Source: Rostrohypoxylon terebratum (Eukaryota; Ascomycota; Sordariomycetes; Xylariales; Hypoxylaceae). Taken from it: a stretch of DNA of 64,000 nt. The DNA is taken from the NCBI GenBank assembly GCA_022497145.1, contig MU385890.1, positions 186,001 through 250,000 on the forward strand, read 5' to 3'. The position numbers were made by a program, and so were the translations under genes. Position 1 is the stretch's first letter. Each line of letters opens with the position of its first letter. Below are positions 12,174 through 24,345 of this stretch, one piece after another. Below the pieces are notes generated by a model. It worked only from the letters and a program-made list of their open reading frames with translations. It ran no database searches and was not told the DNA's origin.

Positions 12174-15100
12174 ATGTCGAACTACAATGACAATCCCGAG
12201 CGGGCTGAAACGTCGCGGCAGCTATATTCTCCTCTAGATTCCAATTATAGAAATCCCGACGTAGAAGCTGCTGCTGAAGACAGACAATATCATAGCAGCT
12301 GGCGGCCCAGGCGAACAAACACTCACAATTCAGCGCAGCGCGTACGATTTTCTAACGATGTTCCCTATGACGAAGAACCCCGCGGCATAGATGCCGCCAT
12401 CCACAACGCCGCCGACCCGCAAATAAATCCCAGTAGCCCCTTCGGAGCTCAAACTTCCTCGTCGAAGTCGGCCGATGATCGAGAGAGGCATGTAGAATAC
12501 GACTTGGATAGAAGCATGGAAGGTGGAAAGTCGCGAGGCCTATCTGACAAGGCCAGGATGGACCAAGACATCGACGACACTGATCGTGATACACCTTTTC
12601 GGCTAGACAACTATCGTGCCTGGGTAAATCGGCAACGGAAACGAGCACTGGGACCGGGCGCTAGGTTCGAACAGCGCTTCGACGAATTATACCAAAAATT
12701 GATCATCGAGGGACTTCTACGTCAGAAACCTCTGCCGCCGAGTCGTGATGGCCGACATATACCTATTAGCGCGGGCACTGTCCGCGCGACGCCGCTTATC
12801 GACGAAAGGAGCGGCGGACACTACGTCTCGAATTTCATACGTTCCAGTCGTTATACGAAATGGTCATTCCTCCCAAAGCAACTCTACTTTCAATTTAGCA
12901 AGCTAGCCAACTTCTACTTCTTAATTATTGCTGTCCTACAGCTGATTCCAGGACTGAGTACGACGGGCTCGTACACCACTCTTATACCTCTACTCGTCTT
13001 CGTCTCTATCAGCATGGCGAAGGAAGGGTTCGATGATTATAGAAGGTATGTCTTGGATAAGACGGAGAACTTGGCTCCCGCTTGGGTTCTCGATCCGGAA
13101 AAGACGGTCGAAAAGAATCGTAAGAAGAGTCGAAAAGGGTTCTTTGGAATTGGAAGAAAATCGCAGAGTAAACGACCTGAAGAAGAGGGGATGACGGAGC
13201 TACAGGATGTCGGCGAGCGTCGAGGTGACCCGATATGGTCTGCAATCCAATGGCAGGACCTTCGAGTCGGTGATATCATTAAATTGCATAGAGACCATAG
13301 CGTGCCGGCGGATATCATAATCCTCCACGCAACCGGCCATAACGGCGTAGCATATATCGAGACCATGGCCCTCGACGGCGAGACAAATCTCAAGAGCAAA
13401 CAGGCCTGCTCATTACTAGCTGAACGCTGCAGTACTATCGAGAATTTAAGGCGTTGTCGAGCGGAGGTCGTCTGCGAGGATCCTAATGTCGACCTTTACA
13501 ATTTCGAGGGCCGCGTCACTCTCGAGGACGAAACCCGACCGTTAACCACGAGCGATGTCGTGTATCGAGGTTCGATATTACGAAATACCGATGAGCTGAT
13601 CGGCCTGGTCATCAATACAGGCGAAGAATGCAAGATACGCATGAACGCTAACAGAAACGCCCGTGCGAAAGCCCCTAAAATTCAGGGCTTGCTCAATCGC
13701 ATCGTCGTTCTTCTTGTCTTGGTCGTGCTCACTCTCACCGTCGGGTGTATGGGTGGGTATTATATCTGGAGAAACGCTTATGAGAAACACGCTCCTTATT
13801 TGAAGGATGCCAATGTGCCATTTGCGCATATCTGGTTTGGTTTCATCATCGCATTCAATACCTTGATTCCGCTGTCCTTGTACGTGAGTCTCGAGATCAT
13901 CAAGGTCGGGCAGTTCTTCCTATTGGATGATGTGGAGATGTATGATCCCGAAACAGATACTCCCATGGTTGCCAACACTACCACCATCTTAGAAAATTTG
14001 GGTCAGGTCAATTACATCTTCTCCGATAAGACTGGCACCTTGACAGAGAATAAGATGCGATTCAGGAAACTTAGCGTCGCGGGAATGGCCTGGTTGCATG
14101 ATATGGATATTGAGCGCGACCGGCTAGAAAGCAAGGCTCGGGTATCTAGAAGAAATACTAAAGGGTTAGGTGGACAAGCAAACGACTCGACGGACACAAA
14201 CGGCATTCCCGAGAGAGACGAGCCAGTGGAGACGCCGTTGATCAGCAATCCGCCGCAGTCTAGCTTTCCTCGTATACCGAGAACTCGACTAGGAAATCCT
14301 CTGCCTATACCAAAGACCGAAGCCTTATTGACTTATATCAGCCAGAATCCCGATACCGTGTTTTCGAGAAAAGCCCGCCAGTTTCTCCTTTGCGTAGCGT
14401 TATGCCACACATGTTTACCAGAGATCAAAGAAAATGGCGAAATTGCTTTTCAAGCTGCATCGCCAGACGAGTTGGCACTAGTACAGGCTGCCCAAGATTT
14501 GGGCTATCTTCTGATTGACCGCCCAACGAATTCCATCAGGCTTCAGTTCCAAAATCATGAAGGACAGTCTACTACGGAGACGTACGAAGTGTTGGACGTT
14601 ATCGAATTTAGTAGCAAGCGGAAGCGAATGTCAATTCTTATACGTATGCCAGATGGCAAAATTTGCGTATTTTGTAAAGGCGCTGATAATGTCATGATCG
14701 CTCGCCTGAGAAATGCGCTCCTCGCCAAACAGAAAGCATCCGACGTGGTGCGGAGAGCTAGTAAAAGGAAGAGCGTGGAAGCCGAGAGAGCCATGAGTCG
14801 TCTGAGCGGCACGTATAGCCCTAGGACTAGCATAAGCAAACATAACAGCATATTTCGAAAAGGTAGCCGACGTAAATCTACCGAGGCGAATCGTCGATCC
14901 TTGTCGGAGGATATCGACACATGGTTGACAAGGCGCGAGACGTTAGATATGGATGAGATGGTGACCTACGACGAAGATTACAGCACTCCACGACAGTCTA
15001 TCGCTCTTTCGCCGGTATTGCTTGCTGGTAGCACGGAGTTTTACGACGGAATAGTAGACGAATATATGGCCGCGGACGATGGCGCTATCTTTGAGCGATG

Positions 15101-16916
15101 CTTCCAACACATTGGAGAGTTTGCCTCGGAAGGGCTGAGAACTCTTCTTTTCGCTTACCGTTATATAAGCGAGGGAGAATACGAGCAATGGAAGGAGGTC
15201 TATCGAGCTGCCACCACGAGCTTGGTCGATAGGCAAACTCGAATTGAAGAAGCGGCAGAACTGATCGAGAGAGACTTCGATCTTGCTGGCGCTTCTGCCA
15301 TCGAAGACAAGCTCCAGAAAGGTGTACCTGAAACGATCGAAAAGCTTCGAAGGGCCAATATCAAAGTGTGGATGCTTACTGGTGATAAACGTGAGACAGC
15401 GATCAACATCGCGCACTCTGCGAGGTTGGCCAAGCCATTTTCCGAACTGTACATTCTCGACGCCACCACGGACGATTTGCAAGAGAAGATAACATCCACC
15501 CTGATCGATGTTGGTCGTGGTATGATAGCTCACTCTGTCCTTGTCGTCGACGGCCATACTTTGAGTGTACTCGAAAAAGACGACTCCTTGAAGATTATGT
15601 TTTACGATCTGGCCGTTCGCATGGATTCCGTCATCTGTTGCCGAGCATCGCCGTCTCAAAAAGCAGGCTTAGTGCAAGCTATCCGCGATACGGTCCCATC
15701 TTCGTTGACACTAGCCATCGGCGATGGATCAAACGATATCGCCATGATTCAAGCATCCCACGTTGGCATAGGTATTTCTGGCCGCGAAGGTCTCCAAGCT
15801 GCCCGCGTTGCCGATTATTCGATTGCCCAATTTAGATTCCTCCAAAAACTTCTCCTTGTGCATGGTCGCTGGATGTATCTGCGGACTGGTAAATACATAC
15901 TCGCAACGTTCTGGAAAGAGTTGGTCTTCTATATCATTCAGGCCCAATACCAACATTTCAACGGCTACACCGGCACGTCCATTTACGAGTCGTGGAGTTT
16001 GACGGTATTTAACGCGCTCTTCACTTCATTACCCGTAATTTTACTCGGTATTTTCGAAAAGGACCTCAAGGCGGAGACCTTGCTCGCGGTCCCCGAGCTC
16101 TACTCGTTCGGTCAACGAAGCGAGGCCTTCAACTTCAAGAAGTACTTAAGTTGGATGCTCTCCGGCGCGGTTGACACGGTCATAATTTTCATGATGGTTT
16201 GGGGCTTCTTCAAGGATATCCTGTTCACCGAAAATAATTCGCTGTTCCCTCTTGGACAATTGGCATTCACGGTAGCGGTGATACTTATCAACGTCAAGAT
16301 CTTGTAAGTTATTGCTCATGATTGGCCCTTCTAATTTTGGTTCCGCTTCTAACTCGATACCCTTAGAATACTGGAATGCCACCACAAGACAGCGATTACC
16401 TTCGGCGGATTCGCCATCTCTATCATAGGGTGGTTTGTATGGAACTTTTTCATAGGCGCCATCTACCCTCTCAGATTTGGAATCTACGTCGTGCGCGGCT
16501 CTTTCGTGCACGAATTCGGAAACAAACTAGGCTGGTGGGCTACGGCAGGGGCTACGATCGCGGCCGTTGTCGCACTCGAGCTAGGCCTTACAGCTCTACA
16601 GCGTATATACTTCCCACGGGACCAGCATCTATGGCAGGAGATCGAGCGCGAGGGTGGCGTCAAGGAAGTCCTTAAGGATCACGCCGCCGAGGAGGGCCGT
16701 GCGGCACCTCCCTCGAGAGGAACAGATCAAGGGGATATCGAAGAAACTTTAGAGCCCCAACGGTCTCTAAGTCCTGTCCTTAGCGAAGGATCAGGAAGAA
16801 ACACTTACCAAGAAATGTATATACCACCAAGCTCAGCACAGCGGGGCCATAGATCCGCTGGACCTGGCTCGCGGGTCTCGATGATACACAAGGGGTTACG
16901 AATACAGACGGCGTGA
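12174..16916 (+). CDS. DNF3: P4-type ATPase, phospholipid flippase, DNF3 type
   Basis: This enzyme flips phospholipids from the outer to the cytoplasmic leaflet of Golgi, endosomal or plasma membranes. Exons are 12174-16303 and 16367-16916, separated by a 63-nt intron that splits a Leu codon; the product is 1559 residues. The P-type signature DKTGTLT places the phosphorylated Asp at residue 618. The P4-specific DGET motif begins at D401, and TGDK and GDGSNDIAM hinge motifs follow near residues 1068 and 1183. Transmembrane pairs lie before and after the actuator domain, and the remaining helices span the intron. The sequence after the phosphorylation site (NKMRFRKLSVAG, then WLHD) resembles yeast Dnf3 more than Drs2 or Dnf1/2. 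The ATG at 12174 is used because upstream in-frame codons start only from TTG. The N-terminal 180 residues and the C-terminus are polar and low in conservation. Confidence 0.95.
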
Positions 16917-17926
16917 TGAGGTTAGAATGGGTGAGTGATTATACTTACCAGGCTAAAGGCTAACGAGATGACGTTTCGTTGCCGGCTTCCTATCAAGTTG
17001 GTATTTTGGAATGGATAAACCGGCGTTTGGGGAGACGAACATCTTTACTAGAATTACGAAGCATACAGCATATGATGTACAGCAGTACAAGCCAATGTTC
17101 CTTGGTTCGGGATGGCATGCGGAAGAAGCAAGCGAAGGTGGAATCTTTTTCCCTATTTTTTGGTTTAGGTTTAGAGAACTATAGATACCCCTGACGCAAT
17201 ATAGAGTAGCTTGCATGTATCGAATTTAACGGCTTACTTGATACTTACCTGGTCGTGGTTTCAGACGTAATTGAGTATATCGTGTTCTCGTTACGGTGGA
17301 CAAATTTCTTTTAGACGGTTGGATAACGTGTGTTATGCCTGCCTGGCTATATCGACAAACTGACGTGCTGAAGATGGGTCATCTGGTGAAGCTAATGATT
17401 AGTCTGCCTTGTGGTACGAGATAGCTGCCTTGGTGGTTAGAACTAAGTCACGGACCGAGCCGAATGATATCATGTTTGAGGAGGTATATATTATGCCTTA
17501 TGGATTTAGATTGCGCTCTCACATTAGCGAAATATCTAATATCTGGAGCTCAAATTTGAGAAAGTAGGTGTCGATTATCGGGATAATTACTAGAGGCTAA
17601 AATGTAACTTTGTGATCTTGTCATCGTACGTAGTTGCCAGCTGCTGCGGATCCCTCCAATGCTGAACAGGTCAGAGCGCGCACCTTTCCCCAGTTAAGCT
17701 CGTGGGTCTATCACGTATTCCAAGCGGAGAGGGAAGATGGCCGTTTCACTTGGTGACAGGGGTTCGTCGAGCGTAGCATCGCGTTATTAACTTGCAGCTG
17801 TTGGTAAAATACACCCTCATCTTCAACCTTTAAATATTACCAATGGACCTTGTTCAGCCCCCATCGTACACTAAGCAGGGCCGGAATTAATATGCATGAA
17901 ATATCAAATATCGCGAAAGACGGAAT
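16917..17926. other. intergenic region, nothing recognised
   Basis: About 1 kb between the flippase stop and the PAQR start. No coding, RNA or repeat feature is seen. The last 150 bases are presumably promoter. Confidence 0.6.
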
Positions 17927-19239
17927 ATGACTTTCCAGCGGGGCTCGAGCTCCCAGGCCCTTGTCACGCAGGCAGGAAGATTGAAAACGCGGCACTTGAA
18001 TGTGCAACAACAGCCCACAATAGACAAAAAACGTGCCGTGAAGGCGACCGGGTTGGTGGAGTGGGAGGATCTACGTGAGTATTATTTGAGCATGTTTAGG
18101 TATGGTTGGACTTGGCTCGCTGACTCTTCGTAAAGCCCCCTGGAAGCAGTACGTAGCCTGGCTCCCTATTACCCTACCTAGTACCTATCCAAGTACTTGG
18201 GAACGAGTTATGAACGATATTGTACTCACACGTAGGGTTAACCAGACGAGGGAGCGAACATTTGAGAACCGGATACCGTCCTGAGTGTCCTTCGCTATGG
18301 TCATGCCTCCATAGCTGGTCATATGTCCACAATGAGACAGGTTAGATTGGGATATTCACAGTAAGGGGATATCTACTGACCGACAATAGTCAATATCTTC
18401 TCTCATATCGTAGGAGCACTTATCTTCCTAGCCTTACCGCTATGTGTTTTCGGAACAGAGGTTCCGCCGCGCTATAAGATTGCGACTACAACCGATATCG
18501 TGGTCTGCAGCATCTATTTCCTGGGTGTCGGTATCTGTTTCACCTTCTCGACCATGTAAGTTTACCTTGAAGAAGACGATGCTACTTACCTGTCAAGTAC
18601 ACAGTGCCTGATCAATGTATAGTTTCCATACCTTCATGTGCCACAGTGAAGCCGTTTATGAGCTTGGAGTCAAGCTTGACTATCAGGGGATTCTATTATT
18701 GATGTGGGGAGCAAACGTGCCTCTCATTTACTATAGTATACCTTGTGATTCGAACAACCAGACGACATACTGGATTTTGAATACTATCCTAGCTGCAGCA
18801 TGTTCGACTGCTACCTTCCACCCTCTGATCGGCGGTCCTCATCTCGGACACGTGAGGGCACTTCTATTCGCTACGTTCGGATTCTGTTCTGTCATTGCCC
18901 CTAACCTGATCGGAATCATGTGGTATGGGTTTGAGGAGCAGAGCCGGAGAGTTGGGTTGGCCTGGATAGGAGTAACTGCTTTGTGTAACGGCACAGGCGT
19001 AGTAGCATATGCCATGAAGGTTGGTATTTTATCACATTGACGATAAGGTCTCGTTGCTGACTTGACTCCAGTTTCCCGAAAGATGGTATCCTCGGACATT
19101 TGATTTATTCGGTGCTAGTCATCAAGTGATGCATATCATGGTAGTATTTGCCGCCCTTACATACACGAAGGCCATGTTGCAAGCCTTCGATTTTCATCAC
19201 CAATATCCCACACCGTGTATGGAGCAAATACAACCTTGA
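17927..19239 (+). CDS. PAQR / haemolysin-III family seven-helix membrane protein
   Basis: This is an adiponectin-receptor-like integral membrane protein, related to yeast Izh proteins linked to lipid and zinc homeostasis. The five-exon model is 17927-18074, 18236-18340, 18390-18555, 18623-19019 and 19072-19239; all phases close and the product is 327 residues. Family marks are visible: VEWEDL near residue 44, TGYRP at 61-65, YVHNETVNIFSH at 79-90 (split by intron 2), the S-x3-H metal motif in STIFH, and the C-terminal HQVMH in the last helix region. Hydrophobic segments through exons 3-5 fit seven helices. Two introns use weaker donors (GTTAGA, GTTGGT). The gene is tail-to-tail with the MFS transporter, only 61 bases apart. 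Confidence 0.9.
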
Positions 19240-19300
19240 AGATTTTGATTCTTAGAGTTATCTTGTATCTCTCAAATTCTCTAGTGATTGTCGCCCCAAT

Positions 19301-21492
19301 TCATGAGGCTAATCTAAAGTCCAGTCTCTTGTTACCAGCATCTTGATGGTCGGCGAGATAGACTAGCTTCTCCTCAGAAGTCATGGCACTCCACTTACGA
19401 TCCCTCTCTCGGTTGCGCCAGATGTAATACGTCTTAGCCAGTACATAGAGCACCAGGTTCAACCCCACGATTCCAAGCAAGATACTGTTTCCCCTCCTGT
19501 AAAGGGGAGCGTCGTCGGAGCGGTAAATGTTGGACGAAATGATCACCCCCGCTTGTAGAAACATGTTGTAAAGCGCGGCGCCTACAGCTCGAGACCTAAC
19601 CGTGTTTGAATTTCGGGAAATCCAGCCTACTTGAACCGGGTGACCTGTTCTATATCAGTCGACCTATTCGCCCCTTTTTATCAAGCATATGATCTCGTCA
19701 CTCACCGAGTGGGGCCGCTATCAATAAGGAGATTATCCCCCACGTTAACCATTTCGATGCCTTCGTTGTGTCGACTACTCTTAGGTAAATCAAAAACGGT
19801 AGACACCAGAACTGGAATATCGATGCGCACGCAGCAAGTTGCCCGGTGTACTCTGCGAGCGTGGCCAGGGCTATCATATTGATGACTAGGATACATGTTA
19901 GTTACATTTTAGGAGAAGGAAGGACACCAGACTTTTTAGAACCAAGTACGGAATGGACAATAGGTTAGTTTGGAATGTATCAAAACCTAGGCCTCTTAAG
20001 GATAGACTAAGATATTGTTGTGGTGAAAAAGTTGGGATGTTGAATGTCAACCCGATGGCATAAAGGGGCCTTGATTGGCGTTAGTGATTTTCCACAGTTA
20101 GAAGGTGTACATAACCACCAGAGATCTATATCAGTTAAGCTCTTCCATAGAAGCTTCGGAGTTATGGGTTGACGGTTATGCATCGTTCCTTTGCTCGGAT
20201 CGTCTCTTATTATCCTGTTTACCATGATTATCTCCTCGCTAATGTAAATCAGTGGCCGCCAAAAACCGACTGAATATGCGTTACAGTGTCATACCGCTCA
20301 GTAAACCAGCCGTTATTTCCACGAGACCAACTTGCTGTTTCGGTCGGACCTGGGGGCATCATAATGAAGGATAGGAGCCCAATAGTTCCGGTGATGAGTC
20401 CCTTTTATGATTTAGCCATGTCATCACTTGCTAGCAAAAATTCTTACCTCTATCAAAAAAAGCCAACGCCAACCTGAGCGACCCTCAACTCCTCGCATAT
20501 GGAGGATTCCATATGCGACAATCGCCGCGACTATGTCAGCGATAAACATACCAGTCCAGAAAACCCCAAGTCGAATCGTCAACTCGTGGTGTTTGTAAAA
20601 GTACGACAGGTACAGCACACACTAATCGCGAGGTACCTTAGAGTTAAGCATAGGTACATAGGGGTTCGGGTTGTCTTTTGCGTACCTCGGGGATAAACCC
20701 TCCTTGTAGGAAAGCCAGCAAGGCACGGCAAACAAGGAAGGATGCACGGCTGTTGAGTGCAAATTGCGATGCAGATACTATCGAGAAGAGGACGATTTGG
20801 GAAGGAATCCATCGATCAGGTCCAAGCCACTTGGCTAATAATTGGGCTGGGAATTCGCCAGCCAAGAAACATAAAGCATAGATCGTGTTCCCGAGGTTAT
20901 AATCTTGACTGTCAGCTTTACTAGGCCCCAAAGTTTCAATTTGATTTAACGTACCGTCTGTGGTCATATGCATATCTTCGAAGAAGTTGTCCGTCAGGGA
21001 TTGGGCAAGATTCGCCCTGTCCAGCTCCATCGCGGTAAACATGATGGCTGTCCAAGCCATGATACGCCGATCGACTTTCCATACGACCTTATTTTCCTCC
21101 ACCCAAGTCCATCGGGCCCTCGGATCGAACCTGTGGAGATTTTCCCTACGTCATCATGTTAACGAATATATAAAATCTTTCCTCCAATATTAGCCTCACC
21201 AGTCTTCACGGGGCTTATACTGTGGTGCAATGTCCGGGTTGTCGTACACACTAGGCTACTCGGTGTTAGAATTGCATTAGAATCGTTTACATCAACCTGC
21301 TTGGATTCTTACCTGTGTAGCAATATCATTCAAGTTATTCTGTTTTGACTTCTGAAACCAGAGTCGCTTCTGTGTTTCCAGTGTCCCCAGCGGAGGAACC
21401 ACATTAGAGATTCTCTCTTCACTAGGGCCAAGCTCAGCATCGTTAGCTAGGATTTGTTTCTCAGATATCTCCACTGGTATGACGGTCGCCAT
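19301..21492 (-). CDS. MFS transporter, Dal5/anion:cation symporter family
   Basis: This is a plasma-membrane permease of the family that includes yeast Dal5, Tna1 and Soa1 and the fungal alternative sulfate transporter AstA. On the minus strand ten exons were placed: 21492-21313, 21255-21200, 21145-20955, 20903-20686, 20621-20448, 20401-20295, 20238-20119, 20069-19933, 19885-19706 and 19644-19301. All nine junctions keep frame and give 568 residues. Family marks are WKVDRRIM and DRANLAQS (helix 1), DDYNLGNTIY, WRWLFLIEG, DDPSKGTMHNRQ in the central loop, GVIISSNIYRSDDAP, and the tail GNKRLDFR. At first sight it looks like a pseudogene because each frame is short, but splicing restores an intact protein. 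It shares its 522-bp upstream region with the sulfatase, which makes a sulfur-containing anion a plausible substrate (inference). Confidence 0.9.
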
Positions 21493-21668
21493 GGCGAATA
21501 CGCTAGGTACCAAATGATCAAGCCAGAGCTTTGCAGGTTCGAAGGTCTTTCTAAGGTACTAGATAGGAAGTTTTATTACTTGAGTAGTATATTAGAAGCT
21601 TCAACGGCCTCTATATTACCACTTAACTGGTACATACCATTACTGCAACGTATCAGCAGCTAGCTCGC

Positions 21669-21682
21669 CATCGATGACGATG
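21669..21682. repeat. short inverted repeat in divergent promoter
   Basis: CATCG and CGATG flank a 4-base spacer, giving a 14-bp dyad about 190 bp upstream of the transporter start. It could be a bZIP-type operator, but no factor is identified. Confidence 0.4.
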
Positions 21683-21762
21683 CGGGGTAGGACTCGGCAG
21701 AGATATTGATGATTTCAGAATACTGCGTCGTATTTAACCTGTAAATATTATAAGGTGAAATG

Positions 21763-21790
21763 AGGGGCTTATTTTATAATATAAGCCTCT
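21763..21790. repeat. inverted repeat with TA-rich spacer in divergent promoter
   Basis: AGGGGCTTAT and ATAAGCCTCT are reverse complements with one mismatch and an 8-base spacer. It lies near the middle of the shared promoter, and its centre is TA-rich like a TATA element. Confidence 0.5.
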
Positions 21791-22014
21791 ACCTACCTTG
21801 CTTCGTTATTTTGTGTATAAGTAGGTGCCTACTACCTATAAAAATTGTCGATGAATTGACGTCCGTCCCCTTAGTGCTTGCTATATCTACGGTAATCGGA
21901 TATAGAGCTGCTGAGAGGACACTTTTGTCAGTTTTCAGTTTTTAATTTCTTACCAGATATAATTTTCCAAGGGATTCGATTATAGAGGAACCCCGAACTT
22001 AGATCATCTACATA

Positions 22015-23914
22015 ATGTGGAGTATATACCATACTATTCTCTCAGCATCGCTATATCATCTATGCTTTGCGTATGATCCGATATTTGGTCCTATCAACCA
22101 GAGGCCTCTCACAAATGCAAATGGCGGAAAACGGCAACGACCAAATATCGTGTTCATTCTCACCGACGATCAAGACCTTCATATGAACTCCCTTGACTAC
22201 ATGCCATTCGTACAAAAGCATCTGATCAATCAAGGGACTTTTTTCAAGCGACATTTCTGTACGACTGCTCTATGTTGTCCCTCCCGCGTCACCTTATGGA
22301 CTGGCAAAGCAGCTCATAACACAAACGTCACTAATGTGACTCCTCCTTATGGTTTGTGATGATATTAAAAACTGTGCTACCTAATACAAATTACTCACAA
22401 GATTTATAGGGGGTTATCCAAAATTTGTTAGCCAGGGGCTAAACGAAAAATACCTCCCGGTCTGGTTACAAGAGTCCGGGTACAATACCTACTACACTGG
22501 GAAGTTATTCAATGCGCACTCCGTCGATAATTACGACTCGCCGTACGCTGCCGGCTGGACCTCTTCAGTAAGCTGTACCGACACAAATTCATTCGTGGGC
22601 TAATCATTATAGGACTTTCTCCTGGACCCATTCACATATTCGTATATGAACAGTACATACCAACGAAATAAAGACCCACCAGTGAGCTACGAGGGGAGAC
22701 ACAGTGTTGATGTACTCGCAGAGAAAGCGTTGGGGTTCTTGGATGAAGCGCACCAAGCCAGGAAGCCGTTTTTCCTTGGAGTCGCTCCTGTCGCACCGCA
22801 TGCGAACCTGTGGTCCCCGGCGTTCAAGGACGGTAACCATAGCGACTTGGAAGATATCGACTTCTCACCACCTGTACCAAGCGAAAGGCATGCTAAGCTC
22901 TTCGAAGGCATCAAAGTTCCACGCACAGCCAATTTCAACCCAGACAAACCTTCCGGTGCTAGCTGGATCCGGAAGTTGCCTAAACAGAACCAAGAAACAG
23001 TAGACTATAATGATCATTTCTATGTGCAGCGACTTCGAGCTCTCCAAAGCGTGGATGAGATCGTGGATTCCCTCGTCAGTCGGCTTGATGATCTGAAGCT
23101 TCTAGATAACACGTACATCATCTATACCACAGACAATGGTTATCACATCGGTCAGCATCGGATGCAGCCCGCGAAGCAGTGTAGCTTTGAGGAGGATATC
23201 AACATCCCGCTCATCATTAGGGGCCCACGTGTCCCTAGAAAGACGATTAGCGACATTGTGACTACTCACACCGACATAGCGCCCACCTTGCTAGAAATAG
23301 CAGGTATCCCTCTGAGGGATGATTTCGACGGCCTTTCGATACCACTTACGGAGAACGGATTATCACAGGCCGAAGAAACACGTCACGAGCATGTTACCGT
23401 AGAGCATTGGGGATTTGCATCCAACGAGGGTCAGGTACTGGAGTCTTACCCCAGGCTGCACACAAATAATACCTACAAAGCTCTTCGCGTTATCAGTAAG
23501 ACATACGACTTACACTATCAGGTGTGGTGTAATGGGGACTATGAATTACATGACCTAATGACGGATCCAGGGCAGATGGTTAATCTCTTATATTCAGAAG
23601 AAGAAGCTCCAGATATTCTCGCAGGAGCACCTCACGATAAGGTCGTTGCTAGGTTGGACTCTCTGCTCTTTGTACTGAAGTCGTGTAAAGCAGATACCTG
23701 TATCCACCCGTGGCAAGCACTTCACCCAGCTGGCAATGTCGCGAGTCTGCGAGACGCGCTCTCTCCGCGCTTTGATTCTTTCTACGAAGATGAATCACGA
23801 AGAATCAAGTTTGATAGATGTGAGATGGGTTTTATACTCGATGCCGAGGGGCCACAGTTCGGACAGGACAGCCTCCTCTCTATTTTTGATCACAAATGGC
23901 ATGAATGGACATAG
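22015..23914 (+). CDS. secreted arylsulfatase / GlcNAc-6-sulfatase-like sulfatase
   Basis: This formylglycine-dependent sulfatase hydrolyses sulfate esters, probably outside the cell. Exons are 22015-22351, 22410-22567 and 22613-23914; the product is 598 residues. The first 19 residues form a signal-peptide-like segment. The metal-binding pair is D51-D52 in LTDDQD. The sulfatase signature is C87-C88-P89-S90-R91 followed by VTLWTGK, so C87 is the residue expected to become formylglycine. Further conserved blocks are GGYPKF, YYTGKLFN, TDNGYHIGQHR and a later HTDIAPTLLEIAG. The arrangement resembles fungal arylsulfatases of the Neurospora ars-1 type and human GNS. It is divergent from a Dal5-family transporter, which suggests release and import of a sulfur source. 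Introns of 58 and 45 nt are short but in phase. Confidence 0.93.
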
Positions 23915-24345
23915 ATTTACTTATATGACAACATTAACATCATCTGATATCACAGCTCTAAGAATAAAGTATGTATCGGACTCTAAGTTACAAGAGATTT
24001 TATAACATCATATCTAGAGGCTGAGGGTGGAGAGCAGAAAAAAGGCAAGCCTAGGTTCCTACCTAGTTGCTTACCTATTTTTATACCTGAACTCAAGTGA
24101 TGGCATATTGATGACTCGCTAGATGACTTACAACACACTTCCCTAAACTATTGCATCCCAATATTACTCATAGACAGTTTGACATTGGTTGAGTCCATTT
24201 CAGTGTACGTTGGAGAGAGATTTCGAGCGATCGAATTGTATTTAAATTTTCAAAATTCCTCTCCCCTAGCTCTAGATTATCCATCGACACTGATCTCTTT
24301 ACTTCGGATATCCATCCAACCTTATATATCGTCTCCCGTCGCAAT
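23915..24345. other. intergenic region, nothing recognised
   Basis: About 430 bp that probably holds the sulfatase 3' UTR and the promoter of the C2H2 gene. No other feature is seen. Confidence 0.6.

Larger units (their letters stand above)
21493..22014. promoter_or_regulatory. shared divergent promoter of transporter and sulfatase
   Basis: The two start codons are 522 bp apart and face away from each other. The region contains an inverted repeat (CATCG-ATGA-CGATG, 21669-21682) and a longer hairpin-forming repeat (21763-21790). No exact match to the fungal sulfur-regulator consensus ATGRYRYCAT was found by eye. Confidence 0.6.

Noticed and set aside
14943..15659. 238-codon antisense frame
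   Set aside because: It lies entirely opposite the flippase catalytic domain and is explained by codon shadowing; no domain or start context.
19301..21492. MFS gene as a pseudogene
   Set aside because: Individual frames are short, but ten exons join in phase with no stop and keep family motifs, so it is an intact gene.
21661..21690. Exact Cys3/MetR binding site in the sulfatase promoter
   Set aside because: The dyad present does not match ATGRYRYCAT, so no sulfur-regulator site is claimed.
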